From NCBI RefSeq assembly GCF_000003855.2, contig NW_003101682.1:52053-116052 (forward strand): 64,000 nucleotides of DNA. The letters are read 5' to 3'. The notes under the pieces are model-generated. The model saw nothing but the letters and a program-made list of their open reading frames with translations. It did not search any database and was not told the origin of the DNA. The stretch comes from Blastomyces gilchristii SLH14081. Its lineage: Eukaryota; Ascomycota; Eurotiomycetes; Onygenales; Ajellomycetaceae. Positions 48,351 to 62,038 of the stretch are shown here, piece by piece; position 1 is the first letter of the stretch; every line of letters starts with the position of its first letter. Made by a program: the position numbers and the translations under genes.

Positions 48351-48660
48351 TGTGATGAGCTGCATCTGATCAATTATATAGACTATTCTGTTACACTTCA
48401 CAGATTTCAACTGCTTCATTCTCAAATGTGTACACTCTGATTCTCAGCCATTCTCAATCACTGATCCTCAGCCACTATGAACATGTATAGATTCTTCCAT
48501 CTCAAAGCTCCATCATGTACACTATCACATACACATATAAATATTTACTTCAATTGCTGACTCTCATACTTTCTCTATCTTTTTCTTCTCTAATGTTTTT
48601 CTCTTTGTTATATAAGACCTATTAATATAATACTGATCTATTCGGCGTAGGCCTCTTACA
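48351..48660 (+). repeat. 3' LTR of copy A2
   Basis: The inner start is heavily mutated (TGTGATGAGCTGCATCT). The outer end keeps TCGGCGTAGG. Same length as the 5' LTR. Confidence 0.93.
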
Positions 48661-48665
48661 CTCTG

Positions 48666-50400
48666 TAATACAATTTTCCCCCCTCTTCTCATCTTTAATA
48701 GTGAGTGTATGAGAGTATTATTCTTGAAAGATAATAAAGAACTTATTCTGATATTTTTAGTAAGTAATAAACATCTTCATAATGCAGCTGTGGTCTCTGT
48801 GACTGTCAAGAAAGCCAGATTGAAGATGAAGACAGCAGTGTTAATGAGCTGCAAAAGTATCACTCTTGTTATCATATCTTCTTCTTCTTCTGCATCTCTT
48901 GCAGCTGTGATAATAGTAGCTGTATCTTGCAGTGAAATGTCATCTCTTCTATCAGTCAGTTCATCTGCATTCAGTTCTTTCTCTGCTCTTCTTATCACTG
49001 TTATAACATCATTTCTCTTCTCAGTCAACACAGTGATGTATGACTCTGTGTGATCATTCAGAGAAACTCTTAAGAAGAGCTTGATTCTGAGAACAGTGAC
49101 TCTGAGAAGCTCAATCTGTAGTTTCTCTCTTATAACATGTCTGAGCCCTGCTCAGAATACTGCTGAGTTGAGTTCACAGAATCTCACAGTTTCTTTATCT
49201 TCTCTCTGTGAGAAGGCTCTGATGTAGTCTCTGATCAGCACTGTCACTTATCTACACTATACTAATCAGCTGAAGAAAGAAGAGATCTTATACATCTATC
49301 TCTTCTCTCACTGTCATTATTTCTGTTACATCTGTAACAATAACTTCTATCTCTCTGTAAGTATTATCTACTCTATAAGAAGATATCATATCAGTTCTGA
49401 CAAGAAGTGCAGATATCTAGGCAGTACAGAGTAAGAGTCTCAGAGCTTTAAGTATTAACAGATTTTATCAAGACTGAAGAGATGTCTCTTACTCATTTAT
49501 AAAAGAAGATAAAAGTGTGAATCTCTAAGATGAAAAAACATCTCAGAATGACTGATCTTAAGAAGAGATCAGTTAGTACTGCTGTTAAAAGTATTACAGA
49601 GATAAATCACTGATTAAAGAGAATCTTACTTCAATTAAAGTAGATAACTAAGATACTTTGTAAATTAATAAGTTAATACTTTATATATCTCTCATGCTCT
49701 TCTACAGCACTGCAGTGCTAACTTCTCAGCAGATAAAGATATCAGTACTGAAGACTTTAACAGTGAAGAATGAGTTTGATGAGAGTATAATTATTAATAA
49801 GTAGATTCTGAGATTTCTTCTTTTTACTTTTTCTGCAGACTGTGATTTCATTAGAATAGCAGCAGCTTATGAGTTAATAATATCAATCTTTATTAATTTC
49901 AAATATCTCTTTTCTCTAACTGCTTCAGGAATTTTACACTTGTATAGTCTCATTAAACTTCTAAAAACTCTTTGAGAGAAAATAGAAGAAGAGTGCTACA
50001 GAGTTCACAAGACATCAGCTCATTATTACAAGATTATCTCTAAAAAAATTCTTTAAGAAAAAATAAGAAGTCTTAAGTAGTATTTCTTGTTCAACATCTC
50101 TGATATATAATAGAGCAGTCTCTACTAGTTATTTCACAGCTTGTAATCTCTTTCTCAGCATTTTTCAAATACTCAAGCAGTTTTCATGAATTCTCTGATG
50201 ATGAATAATCTTCACATTTAACAAGATATTGAAGCTTATTATAATATGTTGACTTATCTAATATTTTCTTCATAAGATATTCAGTATCACTCTTAATCTC
50301 AATATCATTCAGCTAAGACAGCTCCATCTCAGAGTATTACTTATAGAACTTCAAATAGAAGATGTGAAAAACAGAATGAATTGATTTTAATTCTGAGATT
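48666..50400 (-). other. 3' part of family B after integrase, no clear gene
   Basis: Internal sequence of the minus-strand family-B element between its integrase and the A2 insertion. A minus-strand open frame at 49031-48777 is rich in Glu, Asp and Arg (EKELNADELTDRRDD, AARDAEEEED) and may be part of a coiled-coil tail. I do not recognise it. Confidence 0.45.
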
Positions 50401-53400
50401 AATTTTAACTTATATATCTGCTTATTCATCACTCTTATTACTGAGAAAGATTCTAGTCACTGCTCACTGAGCTTCTTATATAATCTCATTATCTTGATAT
50501 TCTTTGCTGAAAGTAGTACTTGATTCTCTATCAAGAACTTCATTGAAAGATGTTTTTAATTATAGTATTCTATCTACTACTTCTGAACACAGTGAATACT
50601 TTTCACTGTCTTCTCATGAATTTTATTCAAAAGTTTCAATCTCACTTTTTAATACTGAGAAGTACTCTATTCTCTCTATCTATTTAACATTCTGACTGTC
50701 TATTTCTCTCTTTAAAATATTATCTGTGATATCACTGAGTAATGAAGAATTATATTCATAACAAGTATAGAAAGAAGATATCTTTAAAATTATATTCTTT
50801 ACATTGTTATATATGAATTCAGTGATTAGAAGATGTTTAGATCAATCATTCTAATGATATAAACAGAATACTTAAAGATACTGTTCTAATGTTTAATTCT
50901 GATATTCAGTCTAATCATCTGTCTGTGAATGAAATGCAGTACTGAGAAGATATCTTATTATAAAATAATAGTAAAAAGCTGATCAGTATTTGCTGATGAA
51001 GAGGGATTCTCAATCTGTTATTAACAATTTCAGAGTATCATGATCACAAATAATAATATCTGAAAACAGGTCAGTCAATTCAGAGGCTTTAATCTTTTTA
51101 TAAGTAGAAATATATTTAGTCATCTTTATAAAGTAGTCAATAATGATCAAAATTGAGTTATATTCTTTGACTCTTGTTGACTTAGACAGATCAACTATGA
51201 AATTCATTAATAGATTCTATTATGAGTTCTTTGAAATAGACAGTGATATCAACTCACTGTATTACTTATATCACAGAATCTTTATTCTTTGATAAAGATT
51301 ATAAGTCTTAATATACTCTTTGATATCTATTCAGAGCTTATCTCAAATATATTTATATTTTAGAAGCTTCTCAGTCTTCTCTAATTTGAAGTGTTCAGTA
51401 TAAGAATTATTATAATGAATTCTTAATAACTTCTGACACACTGCTCTGCTATGAGAGACAAAGACTGAATCATTTAGTAGTAGAAGTTTATATTCTTCTA
51501 GTTATCAGTAACTTGATTTCTTAGCAACATCACTCTGCTCAGAGTCTGTCTCTTTCAAGTTCAAATCAGATTCTTTCTTCTTCAACTTCTGAATTCAAGC
51601 TGCAGTAGAGACATTCTCTTTCAATAACTTATCAATAAATTTCAAAAGTAGTCAGATTGAAAAATTATAGACTGTTTTATTCTTTATCAATTCAATAGTA
51701 GTAAGACATGATATGAGAAGCTCATGATCTTCAGTGTCAGTTCTCTGTGAGAACTCAGGTTTTCTTTCATCTTCTATACTGAGTCACACAGCTGTCTTAT
51801 CAGCACTGTTCTCAAGCTTCAGAGAATCTTAATCTTCTGCAGTCAGCTTCTTCTGCAGTGATGACAGAGATTCTATTATAGAATTCTTCTCTTTATTAAC
51901 AATATTATAATTGAGTTGTCTAGACAGTGTGTCAGTGAAGTTAAGCTAATCTGAATAGTATCAGATATAGAAATCATACTTTGAAAGCAGCTTCACTCAT
52001 CTGACTTGATGTTCTATTAAGCTCTTTATTGTCAAGAAGTAATACAGATTTGCATGATCAGTGAGAACTTGCACTGAATACTTACTACTCTGAAGATAAT
52101 ATCATCAGATCTTAAAGAATTTTTGATAATTACTAATATCTCTTAATCATGAGAATCATATCTTCTCTGCATGAGTGATAACTTCTTGAAGAAGAAGATC
52201 ACTGATCTTCATTCACAGTGGCTTATAAACTCTGTGAAAAAGTCTTCTTTTACAGACATTTCATTGTCTGTATTCTCAGAGATTATTATTCTCTAATTCT
52301 TTCAACATTGAAAGATCTTCAGTGTCAACTGTGAAAAGATTTCACAGATCTCACTCTCAGATATATCAGTCTCACACTGACTGAGTAAGTCAGGGTTAAA
52401 GTGATTCAGCATTGTGAGATCTGTAAAAGCTTATTTCAATTCTGCAAATAATCTCACAGTGTCTTGAGTGAGAATAAACAGTTCTGTTTTTCTGTCTTTA
52501 ACACTTCTCTTTAACAGATCTGTAAGAGAGACAGTAATCTGTAAATATACATAGATAAATCATCTATAGAAATTCACAAATTCTAGAAACATCTGTATCT
52601 CACAGTACATCTGCAGCATTAGCCAGTTCTTAATAATGAAGATTCAGCTTCTGTTCATTGAAATGTCATTAATCTTAATAAAACAATTCAAGAAATCAAT
52701 CTTCTGCATGTGGAATGAGCATTTTTCATTGTTTGTATAAAGTTAATACTGTCTCAAGCAACTCAACACTTCTCAAACATGAATATCATATTCTTCTTTC
52801 ATTTTTGAGAAGATTAGAATGTCATTCAAGTATACTATGCAGAGGACATTGACAAGGCTCTGCAGTGCCTTATTTATATAGATCTGAAAGATGACTGAAG
52901 TGTTACAAAGATCAAAAGATAAAACAAGATATTTAAAATTGCTATATTTGATATGAAAAGCTGTTTTTCAAACATCATCTTTATTAACTCTGATTCTATG
53001 ATAGATATTCTGTATATCAATCTTTGAGAACATCTTTGCTTCAGATAATTAATTAATTATCTCATTAATTAATAGTAATGAATAACAATTCTTCACTGTC
53101 ATCTTATTGAGATCTCTGTAGTCTATACATAGACATAGTCGATTATTCTTCTTAAATACAAAGAGTATGAGCATCTCTGCTGAACTCTTTAATGAGTATA
53201 TTCAGTTCTTTGATTGCACTTTCTCAAGATATTTATACAGAATCTTCAATTCCTTTACAGACAAGTTGTAAAAAGGCCTGTACAGCACTGTTACATTATC
53301 TTCAAGACAGATCTTATATCACATCTTAATATCAGAAAACTTCACTACTTTTCTTTTCAAAAAGACATTCTTATAATCTGTAAAGAGATATCATGTATGT

Positions 53401-54980
53401 TCATCTTTAATAACAAATACTGCTGCTAATCTTACAGTGAGAATGATGACTTCTTCATCTATTCTCAAGTCTCAGTTATCTGCTATACAGTATATTGACT
53501 CTATCTTTTTCTCAAGATTCTTTCAATAAAACTCTTCAGATTCCTCTATTAGTATCTCTTTATCAGTGAGATGATACTGTCACATCTGAGTGACTCAGTC
53601 AATGAGAGAATTGTTTTCTCTCAATCACAGAAGACCTAGAATAACATTCTGATCTATGATATTAACTGTGTGAAGAAGTAAACTGCTCTTCTCAAAGATT
53701 TCTTCTAAGTCTGTGATCACACACTTCACTTAAATTATGTCAAAACAGTGATATTTTATTCTGTCAGTAAATTTCACATGATCTGACAGATCTATCTTCT
53801 TTCAACTCTTCATCAAAGAAAAGAAATAGAATATGAAGTTAGTATTCACTCTGAAGTTGAGTAGACATCTCACTGATATCTTCTTATTCAGACTATTCAT
53901 TGTAATTATAACATGAACTCAGAGATATAAGAATTATCAATTCTTCATTTCTTTCTCTTCTTTATCTTTCACAGATATATTTGTCAGAAGAAAAGTCAAC
54001 TTTAAGAAGATGTCTTCTCAGTTCCTTCTCTTCTTTGACTTCTTGTAATCACTAGTATAGTAATTATCAGCTCTGCAGTTAAAACAGAGATCTTTATTAA
54101 ATCTTTTTTAGTGTTTCTTCACAGTGAGTGAAGAATCAGAATACTTGAAATTCTTCTTTACTTTCTTCACACTGAAGCTGTTATGACATTATTTAGATCT
54201 CATCATTGATTGCTTAGAAGAGGTCTTATTGACCTTTTTCTCAGAGTATTAATTATTCAAATAGATTCAGAAAGCTAAGTTGACAAGCTCAGTATAATTG
54301 ATTAATGAACTCTGATACTGTGATATTGTTATCTGCACCTTGTGAGTCAGCTTCATGAGATAAAGCTGTGTTTTTAATTAATTCAAATCATCAGTCAATT
54401 TCTCTCAATATTCTTCAAATCTTATATTGAAATCAGAAGAATTCTCATCATCTTATTAATATAATGAGTTGAATCACTGCATCACTGTAAAGTCATAATT
54501 ACAGTGATCTTCAATTTGATTCAGTAGAAAGTCTTTGAATTCTTCTCAAGTTATGATAGTATTAATATACTAAAGCTCTCTCTTCTTGATGATCTAAGTA
54601 GTCACAGAGATGTCTTCAAGAAGGTTAACAGCATATATTACTTATATCTTATAAGTATTAAACTGGCTCAGGTTAAGATGGAATTTCTGTTCAAGAATAT
54701 AGATAAAGCTGTGAAATTCAGACAATGTGTTTCTCTTATAACTCAGAGAATCTCTGACTTTAATCTCTCTATCTTCATGATAGATGTAGATGTGTAGAGG
54801 CTGTGACAGTGACAGAGTGATTGAAGAGCTCATGTCAAAGTATACAGCAGGTTCAGAAATCTCAGATTTCTGTCAGAGTAGAGATGTACACACTCTAGAG
54901 AATGATGTGAAGTTTCTCTCAGAGAATGAAGTCAGATCAGTTCCAGCACAGGTGTATATGATCATATCAGTTCATTAATA
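50400..54980 (-). pseudogene. gag-pol relic of family B
   Basis: On the minus strand, a gag knuckle at about 54,105-54,062 reads CFNCRADNYYTSDY, where the His and last Cys have become Tyr. Reverse transcriptase shows NRLCLCIDYRDLNK at about 53,160-53,100 and YLNDILIFS near 52,840-52,805, where YLDD has become YLND. The integrase starts at about 51,207 (MNFIVDLSKSTRVKEYNSIL, DYFIKMTKY) and continues with a degraded DDE core. Trp codons are read as TGA and Gly codons as Asp or Glu. Confidence 0.85.
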
Positions 54981-55025
54981 GAGCTTAACTGATTCAAACT
55001 TGTAATCAGATTGAGTAATTCAAAT

Positions 55026-55569
55026 TGTAATATAACAGAACTGAAGCAGTGACTAATTAGCAGTATTATATAGAGATAGTTGTTTAAGAAGCTGTATAAG
55101 TGAGCTTGACTATTTTGCTTAAATAGTGAGCTTGTAGACTACAGGATTATTGTGAGAATATCACAGATATAATACTTAGTATACTAAGAAGATTGTATGA
55201 GAAATGCAGTAACTCTTGTATGTATTTCAGTGAAAGAAAAATGAATCACTGACTTCTTTAATGAGAAGCCAGCATCTAGCTATTCTATATAGATAATGAG
55301 TGAATACTCTTCTCTCATTTCATGAGTAAGAATAGGTGAAGTGATACCTCAGCAGCATCTCACTGTCAAGAAAGAGTAATCTGCTGACCTCATATAGAAG
55401 TGGAATTCTTATATTCATCAATCAGATCTTTCTATAATATATTCAAATGATGTCATAGAGTGGTTGAAAACCGGTTCAAATGACCTGTGAGATGAATGGA
55501 ATCATCTGCAGAGAAGCAATGAGCCGTGTGAAACCGCAATGAGGCCTTGGCGCGGCCGGGAGCATGACA
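55026..55569 (-). repeat. 5' LTR of family B (minus-strand copy)
   Basis: The outer 70 bp (55500-55569) keep a dense CpG cluster, including GGCGCGGCCGGG. The inner end at 55026 is mutated. Confidence 0.9.
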
Positions 55570-55966
55570 ATTTTCACAGATTTTAATTTATATTATAATT
55601 TTATAAAATACTATAAGTAATTTTTATCAGATTTCTTATCTCTTTTTCTAATATTAATAATTATAGCTTAGATATTCTCTATTTAACTTATAAAGTCTCT
55701 CAACTTATTCTCTAGATAGATCTTAAGAACTGATTAGTAAAATCTTTTATACTTATTCTTTAAATAATTCAGTTAATTCTTGACTTTAATATAGTAGAGA
55801 TCTATTATTATATAGATAATAGCTTCGTCATCTTTTATATTACATAGCTGAGCTTATAAGTTAATTTTAAAGATAAACTTATAAAAGTTTTTATAAATTA
55901 TAATTTAATAGATAGTCTTAAGTAATTATAACTTAAGAAAGTTTCTTTTCAGTTTATAGATATCTC
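55570..55966. other. AT-rich spacer between two family-B copies
   Basis: About 400 bp of extreme AT content between two family-B 5' LTRs that point away from each other. No gene or repeat is recognised. Confidence 0.6.
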
Positions 55967-56083
55967 TAAAGATTATACTGACCGTGTCAAGACTCTGTTA
56001 CAGTTTCACACAGCTTATTACTTCTCTGTGAATGATTTCATTCATTCTGCAGATCATTCAAATCAGTTTCCAACCACTCTATG

Positions 56084-56376
56084 TATAAGAGGCCTACGCC
56101 GAATAGATCAGTATAATATATATAGATCTTCTATAACAAAGTGAAAAACATTAAAGAAGGAAAAGAAAGAGAAAGTGCAAGAATCAGCAAACAGAGTGAA
56201 TATTCATATGTGTATACAGTGTGTACATGATGAAGCTTCAGGGCAGAAGAATAGAAATTTCATGAGTTTTTCAGCTGAGAATCAGTGATTGAGAATGACT
56301 GAGAATCAGAGCTTTCAGCAGAATCTATGAAGTATAAAGAAATAGTCTATATGATGATCAGATACAGTCTGTCACA
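56084..56376 (-). repeat. 3' LTR of copy A3
   Basis: Outer edge keeps CCTACGCCGAAT. Inner edge is mutated to GATACAGTCTGTCACA, where the 5' LTR has GGGCGCAGCCCGCCACA. Confidence 0.93.
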
Positions 56377-56429
56377 TTAGCTCTCTTCTTCTCTGATCAT
56401 ATGTAGTTCTCATCAGTCAAGAGCTGTGA

Positions 56430-59400
56430 TCTTGAATAATGTGAAACTCAGAGTTCAGGTCAGATGATTATAGCTGACTCATTTTATAAGATATTATTAG
56501 CCACAGCTGTGAGATCTCTTATCAAGAATATCTTCAATCTCATATTCAAGGTCATTATCTTCTTCTATGATCCCTGGTGACTGTCAGTTGAAAATCAGTT
56601 AAGAAGAGAATGAATCAGTGACAGTGCAGCAGAGCAAGCTTATGTAAAAGATATTATAAATCTCTGATAATGTGTTAAGACAGTAGTTATAACTATCTAG
56701 AACTTCTATCACTTTATACTTGATATAACAGTAATTCAGTGTAGGAGATGAACATGTGATCTGTATATTCTTAAGATTTAATCACATCAAGTCTTCTATC
56801 TTATATTACTCAGTGAAATCTCAGTGAATATTAGTTTGATTCTCTTGATCTTATTTCACAGTTATCATGAAGACCTCTGCTCAGTCACAGATGTCTCAGA
56901 GCTTTATTACTATATTATCAGCAATCTGAATTGAACTGCAGAAATTCAGTGTGAAATACATAATTTCTAGAAGATTTAATACTTTCATATGATAATTATG
57001 TGTAAGGAAGAACAGGCTTACACCTGTTGAGACAGTATCTCAGCTGTTGATAGTGATCTCTGTATGTAGAAGAAGATTATGTCAATTGTCTTATAAGTGA
57101 TTACAGAACTTATGAACATAATTTTTTACAGTCTGAATTATTCATTCTGATATATTATCAGTCTCAGAGTGATAGATAGTTGACAAATAATATATAATCT
57201 TGAGAACTTGACAGATTCTTGTTTAGAGAGTACTCATAAATTGACAGCTCTGATCTGATACTATAGATCTCAGTAATTCATGTATCTGATAGAATAGGCT
57301 CTGTAGAAAAGCTTCAGTGACTTATTTAGTATTTATCTTATCACAAGATTTCAATATTATATCTTTACTCAATTAGTTCACAATGACCAGAATGTTCTTA
57401 TAACTCTTACTCTTAGAGAGATTAACAGTGAAGTCAATTACTATATCTTATCAGATTCTATTAGAGATATTGAGTGATTTCAGTAGATCTTTTCTACAGT
57501 TCTTTCATAAAATAATGAGAGAATAACAGTTACAGTTTCAAATGAAATATCTGATACTGTTTAATATCTCAGATTAGTAGAAGTCTTAAGTGATTATTCA
57601 GTACAATTGTTCATGATCTGAGTGATCAGTCATATATGAATCATATATCTCTTACATTATTCAAGTGTGTAAGAATTCAGAGTAAGAGACTCAGTGTTAT
57701 TCACAGAACTGCAGAGTGTTATTATCATTAATTAAGCATTCTGAGATGTCAGTTCTTATATATAGTTCTGAGAGAAATCAGAGTGCTTCTTGATATACTG
57801 CTTTGATAAGTACTTGAAGAAGTTCATCAGTTTGAACTGTTATATGTTATAATTCATTCAGTGTAGATTTGAGAGAAGTTGAGATATCAGTGTTAATGTC
57901 AGTGTCAGTGTCAGTGTCAATATTAATGACAGTTCAGAGAGAGAGTGTTCTAATCAGAGAAGTGTATATAGTGTTATAAGTAGACTGACCGTGTGACCGT
58001 GTCTGGAACCAGGACCAGATTTTTTGATAGTCTCATTACCAATTCGACTGATCTCATTACACGGTTTTAACATTAGATAGTAGTCTCATACTGTCTCAGT
58101 GAGACTTACTGTCTACTCTTGTCACATTTTTCAAATGAGACCATGATTTCCACTTCTCAATTTAAATTATTTTTATTGCTTTAAATGACTTTAAATCTCA
58201 TTTGAGCATTATCAAAAAGCGTTACTTTTTAAAAAATTAAAAATAGTCTAAAAAAAACCTTAAAATGTCTAAAAATAGTAACTTTATGCCAAGAATAGGA
58301 CTAAATGGGACCAAATGAGACCACTTTCCCATTTTTTTCAAGTCATGGTTTCATTGTAAGATCTGATATATAGTCACTTTACATGTTTTTTTGATAGCCA
58401 GTCCCAGCGGGATTCACGCCAAGAAATGTATAGGACCAGATCAAATGAGATCAAACATGAAATTCATGGTCCCAGCGGCCAGTCTAGTTATAAGTTATTT
58501 CATCTTGATTAACTAATATCTTCAGATCTAGAAGTCAGTGTTCTCAGTTCATTCAATAGATATCTGTTATATCAGAAGGTATATCTTACTCTCATTATGA
58601 GAGAGCATCTGTCATCAAGTTCTGACTGCTAGAACAGTAGTGTATTGTAAAATGAAAGCAGCTTAAGAAATCAGATTATTATATCTGTTATTCAGTGAGT
58701 TTACAGATAGTTATGAAGTACTTAAGATTCTTATAATCTGTGATTATCTCAAATTCAAAGATACTTCAGAGTTCAGAGTCTCATTCTTCAAGATAGTGTA
58801 TAATTGTGAGAAGTTTCTTGTCATAGATCTCATAGTTGTATTTAGCAGAGCTTAACTTCTTGAACATGAAGATATATAATTATAAAATATCTTCATTATT
58901 ATATTACAATATAACTTTCTCTGTAATATAGTCAGAGAAGTCAGCTTCAACAACTGTTTTATAATCAGAGTTAAATATCATTAGCAGAGATGTATTAATG
59001 AATATCTTCTTCATCTGTATAAATACAGTATCAGTGTCTGCTGATTATTGAAATACTGAGTTCTTCTTAGTGAGTTCTGTAAGTGATCTCATGATATCTG
59101 AGAAGTTTCTTATAAATCACTGTTAAAAGTTAGTAAATCTGATGAAGCTTCATATACTCTTCACAGTATGTGAAGCTTCTCATTCAAGAATGATAGAGAC
59201 TTTCTCAGAATTCATTGAAATTCTCTTATCAGCTTCTATGATAAAATCTGGATATTTTATACTCTTGACTTTGAAATCACACTTGTTAATATCTATTGAT
59301 AGTTCTGCTTCTCATAATCATTGTAATACTCTTCACATATATTCTTGATATTCTTTTCTGAATTCATCAGTGAAGATGAGAATGTTATTGAGATATGCAG

Positions 59401-61500
59401 ATATAAATTCATCAAGAAAATCTCAGAGTGCTCAGTTAATATACTTCTGAAATATACTGAGAGCATTAGCCAGTTAAAAGAGTATAACTATTCATTTAAA
59501 GAGATCATAACATGTTCAGAATTCTGTAAGTCATTCATCTTCTTCAGTAATACAGATCTTATGAAACACAGCAATAATATCTAGTTTTATAAATCATTGA
59601 GCTTGTCTGATACAAGCTAGAGTTTTATTGATAAGAGATAAAGAATAGTAGTTCTTCTTGATTAATCTGGTCAATTCTCAATAGTTCATACAGAATTGAA
59701 GTTCTTTATCTGATTTCTTTGCAAAGAGAATAGAAGCTGTAGTGAAAGAGTTACTAATATATATAAATTTCTTATTCAACAGATCATTGAGTGTCTTCTG
59801 AACAAGAAGAAGTTTATCTCAAGACATATTATAAAGAGAGTCTTATAATGACTCAGAGTTCTTATCATTCTTCTTTTCTAACTTGATACTGTGATTCACT
59901 TCTGAGTCTTATAAGCAGAGTATATTTATAATGTTATCTTATCAGAAGACATCTAGATATTTATAATATTATTAAGAGAGTTTTGTATGAGAATCTGTTA
60001 TTATAGTATAAGATAACTTTTCTAGAACTTTCTTGATATCAGTCAGACTGACAGAATAGATTGCTATATAATTCTGCTATCAGTGATCTTTTCAGCAACT
60101 TCTTTTTCAGAGTATTTCATAAGTATTAACAGAGATCTGTATCAGATTCATAGTCTTATGAATGTCATCTTTATAAACTCTATCATTGTTAAAGAATATT
60201 AGACTTCTGTTTTAAGCATTCAATAAGATGTCTTATTCAGACAGTCAGACAAGTTCTAACATAAGATTATAATCAAGATTATCAACTTTATATATATAGA
60301 CATCTTTGTATTGATGTTCTCTGATATCTATATTTAGCTTTATCATGTAATAGATGCAAATGTTCTTTAAGTCATTGAATTCTGTGAGAAGTCAGAGATT
60401 TAATAAGAGAATACACTGAAGATTATAACATCTTACAACTGAAGATTTAATCATTGTATAATGACATAGATTACTGTCTATCATGACTTTCATATTATAC
60501 ATGTTATCAATCACAGTAGATACAAGAATTACATTCCTTGTTATTTTCTCTTTAAATCATTATTATCTGACCTCTTCAAGCTTCTGTTTGTGAATTTGAA
60601 CAGAAGCTAATCTTTTCCCTGTTTCATCAGAGCATCTTTATAGTTATTCTTCAAATCTTTCTTCAATGCAATGTGATTGGCATGGACAGACACTGATTCA
60701 TTCTTTGAGTAAGAAGACACTGATCTTTCTCTCTCAAGTGAGAAGGCACATAGACTGATCAGCAGTTGAAGACAATGTGTTCTGATCAGTTACAATTGAT
60801 GTATATCTCACATTGACATCAGTCAGTGACTTCTTCAGAAGTGATTCTGAGAACTCAGAAGCCTGTTCAGACAGCAGAGACTCTTGCTTATATATAGATA
60901 TTTAAGTCTACTCAGTTCATAGCATCTGCATCATTGTTATTATTCTTCAGTGTAGATATATAAGTGACTGAAGTGTAATATCTTCTACCACTGTTCTGTA
61001 TACTCTTGAGCTTGATTAGACAGTCATTCAATGTCTGAAGTTGTATACAGAAGTCTTCATAAGTTAAGTCTTCATCTACACTTATAGAAGCCTGTAAGAG
61101 TTTGAAAGTTAATGTCTTCTTGAGCATACTAATCTTCATTCAATTCTTTCAAGATTGATCACCTGCTTCTAGAATCTTAATGTTGAAGTCAGAAATAAAT
61201 ATTGTGAGAGAAGTGTTTCTCTGTTGAGCACTCTGTAATCAATCTAACACTTTCTGTTGCATAGCAGTGTCTTAAAACAGAATATTAAGATATTTGATAA
61301 TGTTGTCAGATGTTTATGACACTGATTTACATACTTTCAATCATGAATGAAACTTCTGTCTCATACAATTCTTCAATTGTTCATTGATATATTAATCTTG
61401 ATTGATTAATGAATCAATGACATTTTCATCTACACTTAGTTTCATAAGCATTTCCAACCTTCATAATGAATAGAAAGTGAGATCAGAAGTATTAAAATAT
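56430..61500 (-). pseudogene. gag-pol-chromodomain relic of copy A3
   Basis: The mirror image of the A2 relic. A gag segment at 61139-60912 reads MKISMLKKTLTFKLLQASIS then EDLTYEDFCIQLQTLNDCLIKLKS. Reverse transcriptase near 59,400 reads YLNNILIF, so both Asp of YLDD are lost. The chromodomain region corresponds to about 56,560-56,440. An internal hAT copy splits the pol region at 57981-58486. Numerous stops are present. Confidence 0.82.
57981..58486 (+). mobile_element. Short non-autonomous hAT element, copy C2 (least mutated)
   Basis: 506 bp with ends TAGACTGACCG and CGGCCAGTCTA and the perfect 8-bp duplication GTTATAAG at 57973-57980 and 58487-58494. About the last 100 bp match the 3' end of the full hAT element. 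It retains more CpG, CC and GG than its host element A3, so it is probably the youngest insertion here. It has no coding capacity. Confidence 0.95.
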
Positions 61501-62038
61501 ACAGAAGCATCTAGACATTTCTTCAGTGCTTGCATGTTTATATCTGATTCAGTCAGTGTTGAAATTACTTGTGCAGGGGTTTCTAGTTGAGATAATCATT
61601 GAATCTCCTTATATTAATATTGTTGAGTTGCATGCATATCAGCTATCTGTTACTATTATAATTTCAACATTACTCAGAGTCACTGTGGCACTGCATCTAT
61701 ACTCACATTTGAGAGTTCTCTCATATTATCAGTAGACATAGCTGTATCATTCATCAGATGTGTGATAACTGTAGAATTGAAAGAAGTGTAATCATATGAA
61801 TATCTCATATATTTGTATCAGAACTCGCCGGTCTTTTACTGATATTCTCTTTATAAGATCTCATTCTCTTTATAAGATCTTGTTGCAGGGTCAGAGTGAC
61901 TGATGAGCAAGCTTCTATCTGAGAACTCAGTGTTTACTTAACTATTTAATCATTTCTCTATTTCTTACATGTTGTTACATGTTCAGATATCTCAGTGAAT
62001 AATTGTTTCTAATAAGAAGATAATGAACATTTTTCAAG

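Larger units (their letters stand above)
42982..48660 (+). mobile_element. Ty3/Gypsy chromovirus, family A, copy A2, nested in family B
   Basis: The two LTRs are each exactly 310 bp (42982-43291 and 48351-48660). Flanking CTCTA (42977-42981) and CTCTG (48661-48665) form a 5-bp duplication differing by one G-to-A change. A polypurine tract (GAAAGAGAGAGACTAA, 48335-48350) precedes the 3' LTR. Gag, protease, reverse transcriptase, RNase H, integrase and a C-terminal chromodomain are recognisable on the plus strand. Total 5.7 kb. It sits inside the minus-strand family-B element, so it inserted later. Confidence 0.93.
42074..55569 (-). mobile_element. Ty3/Gypsy LTR retrotransposon, family B, minus-strand copy, interrupted by A2
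   Basis: The 5' LTR is 55026-55569 (544 bp) and the 3' LTR 42074-42628 (555 bp), both in minus orientation. The outer 5' end reads TGTCATGCTCCCGG. A polypurine tract lies inside the 3' LTR (plus-strand CTCTCTTCTTT just after 42628). ATTT flanks both ends (42070-42073 and 55570-55573), a 4-5 bp duplication. The family-A element at 42982-48660 is inserted in its 3' part. Without that insertion the element is about 7.8 kb. Gag knuckle, reverse transcriptase and integrase are on the minus strand. Confidence 0.88.

Noticed and set aside
55975..55995. TATACTGACCGTGT at the start of the plus-strand B LTR considered as a truncated hAT end, because it resembles TAGACTGACCGTGT.
   Set aside because: The same bases align with CCCGGCCGCGCCAAGG in the other B copy after C-to-T changes, so they are LTR sequence.
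57894..57930. Short CAGTGT repeat near the C2 insertion considered as a CRISPR-like or regulatory array.
   Set aside because: It is a simple 6-bp microsatellite in a mutated retrotransposon, with no spacers.
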